64,000 nucleotides of DNA from Silurus meridionalis (GCF_014805685.1 NC_060906.1:14214164-14278163), one strand, 5' to 3'. Shown: positions 1 to 13,329, numbered from the stretch's first letter. Numbers and translations: made by a program. The notes: generated from the letters alone by a model not told the origin.

Positions 1-1094
1 GAAAACTCCACTCTACCCTGGGTTTTAATTAGTGATTAGCTCATTTTGCTTTCAGGTTATCTGCCGATCATGAGTACGTAACTATAGTGAACATAAAATT
101 ATGCGGTTGCTTGGTTATTTTTTTAACCATTATTTTTGTTCATTTTTTAATGTTTTTTCCCCCCACACTACTTGAAGCGGTGCCATCAAGGAGCCTGGGA
201 CAAGAGGGATATTAAGCAATTGAGCCACTGTTTCATCCATGAAATTACCAGCTGCCCCTGAGTCAACTAGTGCAGTGAAAGACATGTAAATCAGAGCAGC
301 ATGAAAGCATTATAGGGAGTAATACATTTATTTTCGATTATAGAGGTTCAACTGGTTACATCTACTGTTTTAAAGCCTGCAAGTGCAAGTAGGTTCTTAG
401 TCTAAAATGATCCTTGTTTTTTCCAGCTTGAAAAAGACTAAAAGAAAGAAATAAAGAGTCATCCATGTATGCCAACTCGGAGTAGGTTGTTGAGGCCGTG
501 CCTTAAAATAGGATGCTAAATATGGCACATTTTATCTGCAGCCAAAGTAGAGCATGTTAGTGCATTACCTGTGGTGTGTTGTTTATTTTGGATCAGTGAA
601 AGCAGGTTTCCCAGATTCTGGGTGCAGGCAGACTTCTTGGAATTCCTTGTTGATGAATGTTTGTTTGAGTTGACAGTATGTGAGAGGAATAGCAGTTGGC
701 CACAGACCCAGGTGATTTTTTATCATGGATGAGGAATTTTGGATTGGAATTCCAATTCCAACAATTGACCTTGAAAGGGCAAAAGCCAAGCAAAGGTTGA
801 TTCCTTTGATCCACAATGCTAGAAGCCTTTTGTCACAAAAGGCTCTCAGACATGTTAGATAGATCAATTTTATCCATTTTAGGTATATTAATACAAATGG
901 AAGGGTCAATATCTTCAGTGTAAAAAAAATAAATAAATCTGTAGGTTACATTATGCAACATATGTAGTAACTACTTTTGCCTATAACCTGCTCACATACG
1001 TTACTTGGTTGATAAAAACATGACAATTTTATCAATTACAAATGTACATGTTTTTTTTCTAACTAGATTTTTGTTTTATAATTTCACTGACATA
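1..1094. other. Non-genic AT-rich stretch with one retroelement remnant
   Basis: Apart from the gypsy protease remnant near 170-285 I see no gene here. The open frames at 583-909 lack recognisable domains, codon bias or splice context. The sequence is AT-rich and looks like ordinary intergenic DNA. Confidence 0.6.
170..285 (-). pseudogene. Ty3/gypsy retrotransposon protease remnant
   Basis: On the minus strand a short frame starting near 285 reads through an aspartic-protease active-site motif, VDSGAAGNF, followed directly by MDETVAQLL. This matches the retropepsin region of fish Ty3/gypsy Pol polyproteins, where DSGA holds the catalytic aspartate. The frame stays open for about 38 codons. 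No flanking reverse transcriptase or LTR is visible, so it is a small relic of a longer element. The assignment rests on motif recognition only. Confidence 0.7.
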
Positions 1095-2760
1095 CAGTCA
1101 TGTGAAATTTAAAGTACACTTTCTTTGAATTTTATGGTTTGTGTGTATCATGACATGATACATGGTCACCTGGTCCTTTTTAGGTTTTAAAAGTAGGTAA
1201 ATACAACCACATTACACTGTCGTTATTTTTTTTTTATTTTTATTTTTTACAAAAATCAAGCTGAAATGGAGAATCCATGTGTAAAAAACGAACTACACCT
1301 TAGGATTTAATAGCATGTAGAACCACCTTTAGCAGCAATAACTTGAAGTAATTGAGTTCTGTAGGAGTTTGTCAGTGCCTCATGTCGTTGTGGAGGAATT
1401 TTGGCTCACTCTTCTTTAAAAGGTTTCTGGGTATTTCTTTACGAACAGCTCTCTTAAGGTCCCATCATTTCAGCATTTCATTTGGTTTGTGGTCTGGACT
1501 TTGAATTGGTCATTGCAGTGCCTTGATTCTGTTCTTTTTTAGACATTCTCTTGTAGATTTGCTGGTGTACTTGGGATCACAGTTCTGTTGCATGACCCTA
1601 TTTTGTCCAAACGTTAGCTGTCAGAAAGATGGCCTCACATTTGACTCTAAAATACTTTGGTATTCAGGAGAGTTAATTTCCAACTCAATAAATGCAAGTT
1701 GTCCACATCCTGTGGATGCAAAACAAGCTCAAATCATCACCCTTCCAATGCCTTGACAGTTGGTATGAGGTGTTTATGCTGATATGCTGTTTAGTTTTCA
1801 CCAAGCATTGTGATCAAACAAGTCCACTTGGGTCTCATCTGTCCAAAGAATATTGTTTCAGAGGTCTTGTAGTTTGTTCAGATCCAACAAACCTAAGCCA
1901 TGCTGCAATGTTCTTTTTAAAGAAAAGAGCACACAAGCAATAGGCTAAAACACACCTGAATACAAAGGTGAGAAGTAATAAAGTGCAAATGCTTCGTTAC
2001 TGTACTTAGGTAGATTTTTCTGGTATCAGTACTTTAATATTTATTTTTCGAACAACTTTTTACTTTCACTCATGAATTTTTTTAGACAAATATCTGTACT
2101 TTCTACTTCTTACATTTTCAACCCAGGCTTGTTACTTTAGTTTGAATCTATTTGGTGAAATGTCAATATTTTTTCTTCTCCCTTCACCGATTTTAGCCCA
2201 TCAACCTATTTCTTGTCATTGTGTGGCTTTTTCAACCAACCACTGGTGTATCATTTCCTGGCTCTCACACACCACAGACTTAGGCTAGTTTACGAAGCCA
2301 ACAATGAACAAGGCACAAGGCAACAAGAAGTATGTTAACAAGGATAAGACAGAGGGCGTCAGTGATGTAAACATGACTGAAAACAGAGACATTCCTGATC
2401 ACCTGATCATCATCATCTTTTCTCTGATTATGTTCTATATGGTTGTTGTTCAGCATGGATACATACATTAGATAATAAATATATTAATATGATGTGAGGT
2501 CCAGTTACCAGCGTGACACTAAAACAGGTAGTAGTAATGACTACATTTTACTTAAGTTCGTGTCAAAGCCCAAACTTTTTTACTTTAACTTGAGTGAAAA
2601 AGGATTGTCAGTACTTTTACCAGAGCCTTTTAAAACTTGAGTATCTCTGCCTGAATGCTTCAGACTAGCATACTGCTAAAACTTTGGGCTTTTATAGAGG
2701 TGGTCACACTATGATCTATTAATCAAGTCCATTTATTTAACAGCACCTGGCTGTCTTGAA
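1095..2760 (-). mobile_element. Tc1/mariner-like DNA transposon, internally deleted and interrupted
   Basis: The stretch from about 1095 to 1940 matches, as I recall it, the antisense of a widespread fish Tc1 family; its conserved block around 1320-1420 contains a run reading cctttagcagcaataacttg. The opposite end of the same family is recognisable at 2650-2760 (tataaaagcc-type tail, 'agaggtggtcacac'). The transposase would lie on the minus strand but much of its N-terminal half is missing after about 1935. The remaining frames are short and carry stops. A second element (1963-2649) separates the two parts. Confidence 0.75.
1963..2649. mobile_element. hAT-like non-autonomous element inserted in the Tc1 copy
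   Basis: The Tc1 sequence breaks off after cctgaata (1955-1962) and resumes with cctgaatg (2650-2657), so the insert is flanked by an 8-bp near-identical duplication, the length typical of hAT insertion. The insert begins CAAAGGTG and ends CTCTG, resembling degraded hAT termini (CAGAGGTG...CACCTCTG). Its ends are rich in 'agtact/acttgagta' words seen in fish hAT MITEs. No transposase frame is present. Confidence 0.6.
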
Positions 2761-3609
2761 TATAAATATATTGTAAAATATAAATGTAAAAAATGACTCG
2801 TGCACAAGATAGGAATGAGCTTGTGAAGAGTACGGTTTATGTCAAAACTCAAAACTCAGATTTTTGACAGAATGTGGTAAATTGGTATACAGCTAACAAG
2901 GTTTGCTAGCTTTTTACTGTTAGTAACATTTAGGAAACAAAGTCCAGTGGAGACACTACCTTATAATTACCAGGTCACCTTCAGAAAATATAAACCATAG
3001 TCCACCTGCTTTTTAATATTGACTTAGACTACTAATGTTCATAAATAAAGCAAATATAACTTTCACTTTCTTTTTTTCTGTATCTCTTTCAATTATACCT
3101 TCATCTGGTTCATCACCTTTTAATTCCAAGTCAAACACCCAAATGAATTCTTTCCCTTTGCATCATCTTTTTTATTTTTTCCCCCTAAACATTATTTTTA
3201 TCACATTGTAATGTGACCTTGACTGTGACAGTAGTGCTAAAATGTAAAAAAAATAAAAAATAAAAAAAAACTAAACTAAACAAAAAGAAAAGAAAAGAAA
3301 AGCAAAAAATGTATAATTAAATAAATAAATAAATACCCTGCTTATTCCAAGACTAACAACTTTTGCTGTCACAGTAGCGCAACTGCTGTCCTATTTTTGG
3401 AACGAACATGGTGTTGCATGTAAATATCAGTGCCTAAAGCTGAAAAAGCAACAGGACCTGGCTAATTGTAAATCTATAATATTGACTGTGTTTTGTGTTT
3501 GTGTAGGTGAAGTGTGTTTTGTGCAGCATGAATCCAGCAGCAAAGTCTCAAAAACACTGCAGACAGATCCAAAGGGATGCCTAATTATTACCATTTCTTT
3601 TCCTGTGAG

Positions 3610-3680
<71 letters not shown>

Positions 3681-4039
3681 TAGTGCTTTTTCACTGACAT
3701 GGTGTTGGAGCAGGTCTAATCTTGACCCGTTCCATGCTTTTTTTTTACTCGTTCTAAGATGACAAATACAGTTTTTTAACCTGCTGGTTTAAAACCAAAG
3801 AGGTAGTGATGTCAGGATCTGGAATAAAGAGAAGGTTTTTTCATCACCATGACGACAGCTCTATTTGTCTTCTACAAGACAAGTTGAGGACATGACAAGG
3901 GTTAAACGCATCATGTGAGACAATTAGTTAAATTTCCATTAAGTATTTACCCAGAGGATATAGTAATACTTACTAGAAAATAAAATGGAGCGAGCAGATA
4001 ATAATAAAAAAATAAAAAAAATTAATACATAAACTATGT
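2761..4039. other. Non-genic stretch
   Basis: AT-rich DNA with an A-rich low-complexity patch near 3240-3340 and a CA microsatellite at 3614-3676. No supported gene. The open frames across the CA tract are translations of the repeat. Confidence 0.6.
3614..3676. repeat. (CA)n microsatellite
   Basis: An uninterrupted CA dinucleotide run of about 63 bp, visible directly. Confidence 0.97.
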
Positions 4040-4079
4040 TTTGTTTTACCTTAACATACTTTGAGAGTATCTAAAAGAC

Positions 4080-4480
4080 TGACTCAACAGAGATCTGCAC
4101 ATCCATGTACAGCAGGTAACTGCAGACAGGAGGGGCTCATGGAAAGGGGATGAAGGTCCCCAACTCTCTTTAGAGATGAGATGGCCAATAAAAAATAGTC
4201 TAGAAATCTCAAGGGCACTTTGGACAGGGCTTGAAGGAAGGCTTAGACAAGGCCTGCAGAACAACGGCCAGGTCCCACACAGGTACTCTGGGTCATTCCT
4301 GAAGAGGCAGCGAGCCCCCCATCCGGTAAATTCCTAGGCAGAGGCTGAGGCTGGAGATCGTCATGCCCTGGAGCACTATTTGTGGCAGGGTTAAAGAGCC
4401 AGTCCCCTGAGGGTGCTGAGGAGGGGCGGGCACCGGGTGCACATCACCCCTGAGCATGCTCCGCTCTCAGACAAAGCACA
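4080..4480 (-). pseudogene. DIRS-like tyrosine-recombinase retrotransposon remnant
   Basis: Read on the minus strand, the region around 4130-4240 gives SLKRVGDLHPLSMSPSC in one frame. This resembles the conserved recombinase core of DIRS/Ngaro-type elements (consensus near S-x-KRVGDL-x-ALSV). The upstream piece (VLQALSKPSFKP) is in another frame, so at least one frameshift separates them. The segment is more GC-rich than its surroundings, which fits an imported coding sequence. It is a broken fragment; no reverse transcriptase or terminal repeats were found. Confidence 0.6.
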
Positions 4481-5750
4481 CATAGACTGTGTGTGTGTCA
4501 CAGCCTGAAAGACTGCTTGCCTTTATATTTCATTCTTTCCATTTCTTATTTTTCATTTTACCACTTACCTATACCCACCTTGGCTTTTCCTGGCAACACA
4601 GACACACACAGAGTGCTTTCTGAACAAACAGAACCTTGCGCCATCTCCACGGTATGTGCTTTTATAGCTTCCTGGTTGTGATGTCACCCCACCGGTGATG
4701 ACCGGTCTATCCGTTCGACAGATTGCACACGTGATTCAGAGCCTGGACACAGTCTGCAGAACTGTTATAGACAGTAACAGCAGATTCAACTGTTTGACAA
4801 TACATTAACAAACAACAAATACAAAGATCCTGTCATCTTATGCTTCTGTCCTTTCCTAATGTCCTCATTGGGAGCAGTGAAATAAATACATCATTCAATG
4901 ATTGGTGAGATGTGTGTTCTGGTTCTGGCAATAATGATTTTGGGTTATAAGTTATAATAACAAGACATAATCCATCTAGATGGCTGTTGTTATGTTTTTC
5001 TGTCTTGTCGTAGATGTTGTGTGCAGGTCAAATCAGTGGAAATGTAAGCTGGGTAAAGCAAAGTGTAAGAGGCACTCCAGTCTCACCACTTGCCTCATGT
5101 CAGGAAACAGAGTAATAAAGGGCTGAAACTATTGTGCATTTAACGGTCCAAAATCAATAGTAGGAAGTTGAAGGCAACAGAAAACCCATGAGGCAATTTT
5201 CTGGAATATTGGCCGACCAAAAGATTTTAACAGCTCCGAGACATTAAAACAGTTATAGCCCTTTGTAATGGAAACAGAAAGTTTGAAATTGACCCTGGAC
5301 TTTTAGTGAGCAGTCTGCTCAAATTATTGTCATGGACAGCTCAGCAGAGACCGTTCAACATGCATGGAGTCCATTTCAGCTACAGTGCAAATCAAACGCT
5401 CCTGTCTGCTTCCTCAGTTGTGAAATAGTCATTAGACAGTAGGACTTATTTCTCATGTGGTTTGCTTCAGTACTGCAGCTCACGGTGTCTCAGTTCCCAG
5501 TATTCCTCTCGATTCACGTGTTATGTCCCTACAGAGGAATACTGAGCTGTATACAACTATATTTCTGTCCATGGTGCTAAACCATTTACAAAAATCCCTG
5601 ATTCCATGGTGCTTATCTGTATTCCAAAATGTCTTTCAAAGGTTGGCTTTGCTTTGAATCTGCTCATGCGTGAAAGCTGGTTTTAAATTTGAGTATATTT
5701 CATTTTTGTTACACATAAGAACAGAATTAGAATTTTTTTTTTATTCTTGG
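4481..5750. other. Non-genic stretch
   Basis: Mixed-composition DNA without a recognisable gene or repeat family. Open frames at 4493-4681 and 5457-5657 have no detectable domain. Confidence 0.55.
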
Positions 5751-5929
5751 GAGTGGATGACTTTCCTGTTCTGTGTTCACACTGTACATTTTTGTTACAG
5801 TTACTTTGCATAAATTTTATATTTTCTATGTTTGAATAATATCTACATATAATAGCTCTCAAAGATTTTGTACAAAGTAACTACAAAAATGTACAGTGTG
5901 AACATAGAGAGCAGGAAAGCCATCCACTC
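5751..5929. mobile_element. Palindromic MITE-like inverted repeat
   Basis: Arm 5751-5808 (starting gagtggatgactttcctg) is nearly reverse-complementary to arm 5873-5929 (ending aggaaagccatccactc). The arms are about 57 bp with a loop of about 64 bp. There is no coding capacity. This fold-back structure is typical of a miniature inverted-repeat transposable element; the family is not identified. Confidence 0.7.
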
Positions 5930-8900
5930 GCTGGAACTTGTCACTTACTATTTGAAGCTGTGCTTTCTCAAGGTCAAGAATCTTTTCGTCTGGAGAGAAG
6001 ATGGATAGAATTAATTCCATGTTGCAATGAAGAAATCCAAAAGTTTATTACTTACAAAATCTATAGTTAACATTCTCCATTTTTATAGACAATAGTTATA
6101 CAGTAGTTACATTCCCAGTATTTTGGAATTAGTTATTATTTTGTACTTTTCATAACATTATAAGGTTTTACAGTCAATGCTATGGTTGGGTTTGACCCTG
6201 ACCCAAATTCTGAAAAAACATTGTGAAAAAGATTCAAAGATGATTGAGTTAAAGACACTCGAGTTTTAACCATTTCGTTTGTTTTTGTAAGGGATTTTAG
6301 ACGGAAACAGATGTGGGCACAACCTTTTATTGTGGAAAGTGCAACATAACAGCAAAAACATTGAGCATCAGATACATAATATTAAACAGAAGATACTTTT
6401 CAAACAATGTAGGCTATAGAACAATTGGCAACACACAAGCACGATAATGTCATGTCATGAGGCAAAAGCGGATGCAAATGCAAATGCAGGTTAATGTTAA
6501 TGTTTTTATTCGAGAGTCAGGCAGGCAAATTCAAAAAACATGTAGCAAGTTTAAGGTCATAAACAGGCATGAGTCAAGCAATCAGTAAACAGCACAGACA
6601 AGGCAAATATAAAAAGGTAACTAGACAGTTACCAGGTGTGTATGGCAACAAATCTGATCTTATGCTTTGTGGCAGCCAAAGAACACACTGGGGTTTAAAT
6701 ATGCAAATTAATAAGAGCAAAAAGGAAGGTGCAATAAGGATAGATGAGGGAGAAATTAATCAAGTTGAATTTAGACCCATTTGAGAGTGATTATGACGTG
6801 TGGTGTTCTGGGGTTTTGGTAGTACTATGACAAATAGACTAACCAGTAGTTTGCAAATATTGCATGAAATTTGCAAATGATAGTAATCACATCAGAAACA
6901 AGATACAGGTATTATTGCAGAGTTTGGTTAGGAGGATTGTACTTACAATTATTGTACAAATATGATTTATATGCAGTCACTCCATGAAGATTAAATCTGT
7001 AGAATTAATACTTCCACAAACTATGCCAGAGTAATATCCTGACACTCTCTGTAGCTCTATATATAATTAAGAAATTATTAATAACTGTTATTTGTACTGA
7101 AATACATTGTCCTTGATGTTGATACATGAATTGGCTTTTGGTTTCTGCTCCCAAGGCCACTGTAACTAGTTCTGCAGAACGCATCTCTAATTCTACTGTA
7201 AACAAACACAGCATTTTAAATGAAGGTTATTGCTCTATTTAAGTAAGGGTTTGTTTTGTCCCCCTTGGATTATAACTTCAGCATAGATTTGTTTTTGTCT
7301 TTATCTATGGTTAAACTCCTGTATATGGCTTTATCTCTCTGTATTATTATTTAATTTCACTCCACAGGAAATGTTATATTTACTGTAATGTCTATATTGC
7401 AAAATGGAATACAGTGCAGTTGTGATTTTTTATGTTTTCGCATTAAGATGGATTAGCCCCTCTGACCTGTTAATTAATCCAAAGTAGGACATTTCAATCA
7501 AAAACTACGCTTGAACCGCATGAGGTTGTACCAACAATCAGTTCACAGTTCACAGCATCCAGGCCCTGTGTCCTGCTGCACACTTTCTGGCAGGGTGTTT
7601 GGCAGCATCTTCAGACAGCTGGAACTGTTAGAAGTTCAAACTCTTGCTGGGTGAAACCAAAAGACTTTGTTAAATGCAAATTAATGTATGTCCTAGCACT
7701 TCAGAGGTGCCACAGGTATGCTCAAAATGTAATAGAGAAGCACTTGCTTATCTTTATTGGTTAGGCTACTGTGTAACTGATCCGAGGAATTTCAAGTAAG
7801 AGTTTCTTTATTTCCTCTTGTGATAAAATAAAACCACTGATTATGAATAGTTTAGACCAAAGTTACTAACATTCATTTGCAACCTAAATGTTTTTATTTT
7901 CTCTGTACCATCAGACACAGCCCCATACATTCTGGCAAGATACTGTCTATGTACATGCTTTCATGTATCAATTATCAATTTCTCTATTTTAAATACTACA
8001 GGTAGGATTTTTTTATCGGACGTATAGCTGATTGAGTTTCTGTGTGTTGGTTATAAGAGTACCATGTGGTCCATCTGTCAACCTCAGAAATACTGCAGGG
8101 AGTTTGGCTTCGTCCTTCAAAGAACAAGACCATGGCTGCTAAAAGTAAAACTCCTGCTGGAGGTGTTTATGTGTAGTGCATAAAGCCCTCTTTGCCTTTG
8201 CTCTCATGCTATACCACTTTCCAGGAAGGCATAATACAATTGCAGAAGAGAACACTCTCCAAGGTTTACTGCATTTGACTTTAATATTTCTGCATCAGCT
8301 CACTCGTCGAATGCTATTTGTATCATCTGGAAGATGCCTAAATTTTGCTACCATTATTTCTGCAAAGGTGGGGCTTATCTTTTATACTTAAATATTTTTA
8401 ATAACTACAAAAACAAATTGTAACAAATGTTGCTCTTATCGTGTTTCTCATATTTCCAGTGGATGGGAGAATGATTGAGGACTTAAAAGCAGTGGACTTA
8501 TGATGTGCATTTTATATTTTAGAAGGTATGACAGATCTTTAGTGTAATGCTCGACAACTGGCTATAATATAACATCTTATATAACATTACACCTTACTGT
8601 ATCTTCTAGTATTTGGGATTGGTTACTCCATTTGCATCTGCTTTTGTGCTGGTTTTAATTATTTTTATGGGTAAATTTCAACTGCCAACATAATTTTTTT
8701 TTTTTTATATATAAAAGCTTAAAAACTCAAAATCTATCTTTATTGAGTGCAAGACAGAGACAGTGGCTTAACACTAGTGTGAAACTGAGCCATTGTTTTT
8801 GCCCTCTAAGCACACTGAACTGAGCAGTGAAATTTTAAAAACAGCAGGTTACAGCTTTTGGCTTTTAGGGGTAATGCATATTACCATGTCCCCTCCTGCA

Positions 8901-11900
8901 GTGAACAGACTATATGTGCAAAGTTCATATATGTATATTAAAATCCAGTCTGGACATTTTTCATCAGCTGTGCAAGCAATGTGCTCACAATAAACACGCA
9001 CCATCTGGTGTGTATGACATGCTGCATGTTAGCGAGAAGCAATTGCTTGATACTAATTAGCCAGTACTAATATAATGCTTCAGATGTTTTTAATTCTCAT
9101 TGAGACCCCTTGACCTGCCATCATATCACCAGGTTAGCACTTTATTAGGTACAAGTGAGGGGTGTCTATTTAGCATACACTTTTCTCTGCTAAGCAGTTA
9201 TGTATTTTCTCAACTGAATAATAGGAAGGGTTGGGAAATTATGTGTTAAATGAGCAAAGCAACAAAATAAGCTGATGTAATCTTCACCACAGAACTGTTG
9301 GAAGATACTTTGAGCTTTAACCAGAAATATGAAAACTTTATTTTCCCATGAATCCCACTTTTTACTTAATAAAAAATAATTCAAATTCAAAATATTCTCC
9401 ATTTACCTTAATAAAAAAGTGAGAATGCAACATTAGTGTGCCTTTCAAGATCAGGAGGAGAATGTGGCTCAGAGCGTGTAAGTTAATATCAGAGTTCAAT
9501 ACACTTGCACAACTGTCAATCATTCCATATTAGTATGATGGTTGATTCATTTACAATTTATATTATATTTTTTTGTGGTATCACAACAGCTGGTCTAAAA
9601 GAGCACACCCCATTGCTTGTATACTTCTTTAAACACACTTGCTGATAATAACTACAGTATAGTAATAACTATAACTATAAGTAGCCATAACAACATGTAA
9701 TTTTTAAATGCATTACAAAGAATCGTGACAGAATACAGAAGCCTGTTATCTTGCATTGTGTTCTCAAGCTAACCTGATCTGTGGACTCCTTTGCCGTTAT
9801 TATTACCAGGAAAATAGTCTGCGTTTGTTCAGCTGGCAGTAATATTTTTCACATAATCTTTTTCAACCACAATCTTCCCCCTTTTTTCCCTGTCTCTTGA
9901 AAAGTAGTCCAGATTTGAAAGTGTGAACATGACACTGATGAATGAGAAATGTGTGATCACGTTGAGCTAACAGATGGATTCCTTACCACCATGTGAGTCT
10001 GAGCTGTACTTTCTGTAAATGATTTTGATGATGCGTAAGGATCTGCTTCAGATCAGAGTTAATGGCAGGAAATGATCCATCTAAACACGCTTCACCAAAG
10101 ATGCATGTGATTAGTCTATGTCATTAGGCTCAAATCAAATGTACATAATGTACCCTTTGCTTAAGCAAATATGAATAATCAGTGGAAGAAATACTATTTT
10201 CTTACTTTGTTCTGGAAACAGCTTCACTAATCAATGAATTCTACATTATTTTATTTTTTACCTATATTTAGTTTTCCATTTGGTCAACGTTTTTTTAATT
10301 GCTTGTATAAAAAATAATTGTGATTTTTAACGTCTTAATGGGAAAAATCTTGGGTAGGGAATTCATTCAAAAATCTAAATCCATATTTTCCCACTTCCAT
10401 CTTGTAAACAGCATGAGTGGATATTGATATTCATAATCACCCTCTTATTACCAATCCTTTATTTGCCAAGCTTTCAAGAAAAAAACGGTTTTGAATAATC
10501 TCACATTTTGCCACCTCGATGCACTTGGTGTCTCAAAATCAATTCTGAGCCTCTTAATCCCTGTAATCAAATTCATTATAAAACAATAAATTCCCTTTGC
10601 TGAACATTTCATTTAATCACATGTTGGATGTCTGAAGGTCTTTTGGGTCACTATGTAATTTCTTTGCTCTGGATACTGTAGCAATTTCAGGTGTGTCTGA
10701 TGGCAATTATTGTCACATAATCAGTCATTTAATTTGAGGGCAGTTACAATGTCCTGTAATCTTCTAAGTTTCTGAATGCACTGAAAAACTGAAGAAGGAT
10801 TTATTTTATTTACCCACTGTTATGATACATTTAGTACACTGAGGTGCTCTCAAGATACTAGTTAATCAAATCATGATCACATATTCGACATTGACATTGG
10901 TACAGACCCACTGGTTCCTCTGTGGTCATCTTCATAATATTTACATTTATGGAATTTGGCAGATGCTTTAATTCAGTGCAACTATCAGTAAATAAATTAT
11001 AATACTGGTGTGTTATGCCACAGACTAAGACTACCATCAGTTTAAAACACAGTTATAGTTAGAAAAATTATTAGAAAAAAACAATTTTTGTTTTTATTTT
11101 TTAATTAAAGCGACATGATTCACAGTTACAATGCAGTGATTTTACGGCATTAATGGTAGCCAAAAGATGTGTTCAAATCTCAGAAAATCCATTAATGGTC
11201 CAATAAACAAGTCTGTTTATTTAATTTAATTTTGTTTCATTTGGAAGGTTCTTAGGATAAACGTGTCTGGAAATTAAATGTGTTTTATAAAAGTTTTTAT
11301 GAAAAAGATAAACATAAATTTAAAAAACTGAATGAGAAGTTTTGAGGCTTCCTCAATATTAGCAAACTAAACACTAAAATAACCTATTGAAATTAATAAA
11401 ACAAATAATGTCTTATTATTATATTATAAGAATCAGAACAAAACTATTGTGCCTGAAACTGAAAAGAACGTTTTCGGGTTTACATGTCATCAATCAGTGA
11501 AAAATAGCCAATAATATTAAAGTATTGAGAAATATCTGCATAGTTTGCAAACATATATACAATATTTTTTTAAAAGATTTTTACTGCTGTAAAAATAAAT
11601 TATTTTAATTACCCCTGAAATCACATGACCAGTTCACCTTTATGCAGTTTAAGTGTCATGTGATATTAGTATAAATGGCCACCAAGATGACTTCATAGTT
11701 CATTTAGAGAACATGCCTAAAAAGCATCCGGAAGGGCATGGCCAAAACAAGTTCTAGAGAAGTCTAAATTTGTTATTTATAATTGAATGTAAAGCAGATG
11801 TACCTGTCTCAGATTTTATATTTGTGAATAAAAATGATTTTCCTAAATAAAACAGTTTTAACAAAACTGCAATTCTGACTATTAACATTTACAGTTTAAT

Positions 11901-13239
11901 TTCAAATGGATTAATGTTCATGCATTTGAAGATTTTCTAGATCACTAAACACAGTCTCTTGAATATCAAAAGCCCATTCATTTGATCAGATGTATGAAGG
12001 GTCACTGAATGAAATGTAGAAGAGTAATTTTTGAGTCTCAGAGATGAAAGATCTTCCACTTTGCAATGATTTTAGAGGCATGTACGTGTCCTATTTACCT
12101 TCCTTATTACAGGGAATTATGGTTGTGCATAAATGCTGCTCCTCTATCTCATCTTTTCTTCTGTTTGATAGTTTCTGTCAGATCAGTGATCTTGGATGTT
12201 AGTGCAATAAATCAGATGAATATGGGCTGACAGTACTGGGAGATTGTGTGAAGAATATTTTATTCAGATAAATCACTGAGGTAATATGACATTTCTCTTC
12301 TCTCATTTGTCAAGGTTAGTGCAGTTTGGAGGTAATTGGAATTTAATTGACAGTTTTCTAAGACAAGCCAGAACCTATGGCATAGCAGCAATACAATACA
12401 GGTAAACTCCTAGAGCACTATGTAATTTCTTTTCATAGTGTTTTCCTAAAACAGCAGTGCAGCCTTTTTGTTTATTTGTTTTCCTGATAGGAGTCTAATT
12501 AGATCATTAGCAGTATATTTAGAGGCAGATTTTACAAATCAAACTGTGCTTTCATGTCATCTCAGAATGATGTTAATTAAGAATGTTCAACAAGTACAAT
12601 TCTTTAACATCTTTAAATAATAAATAATTTAATATCAAGCTCAGTTGGTAACTCAAACAATTCTACATAGTGACGTCAATGATCCAGCAACCAATTGGGG
12701 GAGAAAGTAAGAAATACATGAGAAGCAAATTAATGCACGGTGGAGTTTTCACTGAATATTAGCCAACTATATAGTTGGTGGTCTATGCTTGATATTATTT
12801 AATTCAAAGTTTTATATCAAATAGCTCTAATGTGAGTAGGAGTATAATGCTAGTATTTAATTCTGTATGTGTCTGTCAAACATTCCCTATGATTTTCTAA
12901 TATTGACACATAATAAGTAGTGTATTTTAACTTTCCATTTAGATGTTATGTGTGTTTCTGAGGTAAATGCTCATTTTCTAGTCTAGGAGATGAACAGCTT
13001 CAAGTAAAATGTGTAAGCATTCGTGTCTTAATTATAATAATTATGATATAGATTATAATAATTCAGACAAGGTGTGAATGCTTCCAGGATTCAAACCTTG
13101 GCTTTAAAAATGGATATTCATACATATGTGTGTTTTAATGGCTGCAAATTTAATAGAATTTTGGCTGCATTTAGAAAAAAAAAAAAATTTGACAGCACAC
13201 ATGCAGTGGGATGGAATATGAACCTATTGTACTAAACCT
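5930..13239. other. Long non-genic AT-rich stretch
   Basis: About 7.3 kb of AT-rich DNA with no supported gene. The open frames at 6569, 7005, 8176, 8793 and 9190 are short and have no domain signature. A degenerate retroposon tail lies near 10936-11000. Conserved non-coding elements could be present but cannot be judged without alignment. Confidence 0.55.
10936..11000 (-). repeat. Degenerate SINE/LINE 3' tail
   Basis: The words 'tttacatttatggaatttggcagatgc' (split here as tttacatttatgg and aatttggcagatgc) resemble the common fish retroposon 3' tail that on the opposite strand reads like gcgtctgctaaatg. Short and diverged, so assignment is tentative. Confidence 0.4.
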
Positions 13240-13251
13240 ACCAACCATATA
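13240..13251. repeat. Target-site duplication, left copy
   Basis: ACCAACCATATA, identical to 16409-16420. It marks the 3' junction of the minus-strand RTE LINE. Confidence 0.85.
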
Positions 13252-13309
13252 TTCTTCTTCTTCTTCTTCTTCTTCTTCTTCTTCTTCTTCTTCTTCTTCG
13301 TCTTCTTCG
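13252..13309. repeat. (TTC)n microsatellite, LINE 3' tail
   Basis: TTC trinucleotide run with a few G substitutions near the right end. It abuts the target-site duplication, so it is the GAA tail of the minus-strand LINE. Confidence 0.9.
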
Positions 13310-13329
13310 TTTTCTTTCGGCTTTTCCCA

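Noticed and set aside
3427..3675. Open frames rich in Cys-Val or His-Thr repeats across CA/TG tracts (also 29420-29934, 30344-30532, 34253-34501)
   Set aside because: They are translations of dinucleotide microsatellites in several frames, with no flanking coding signal.
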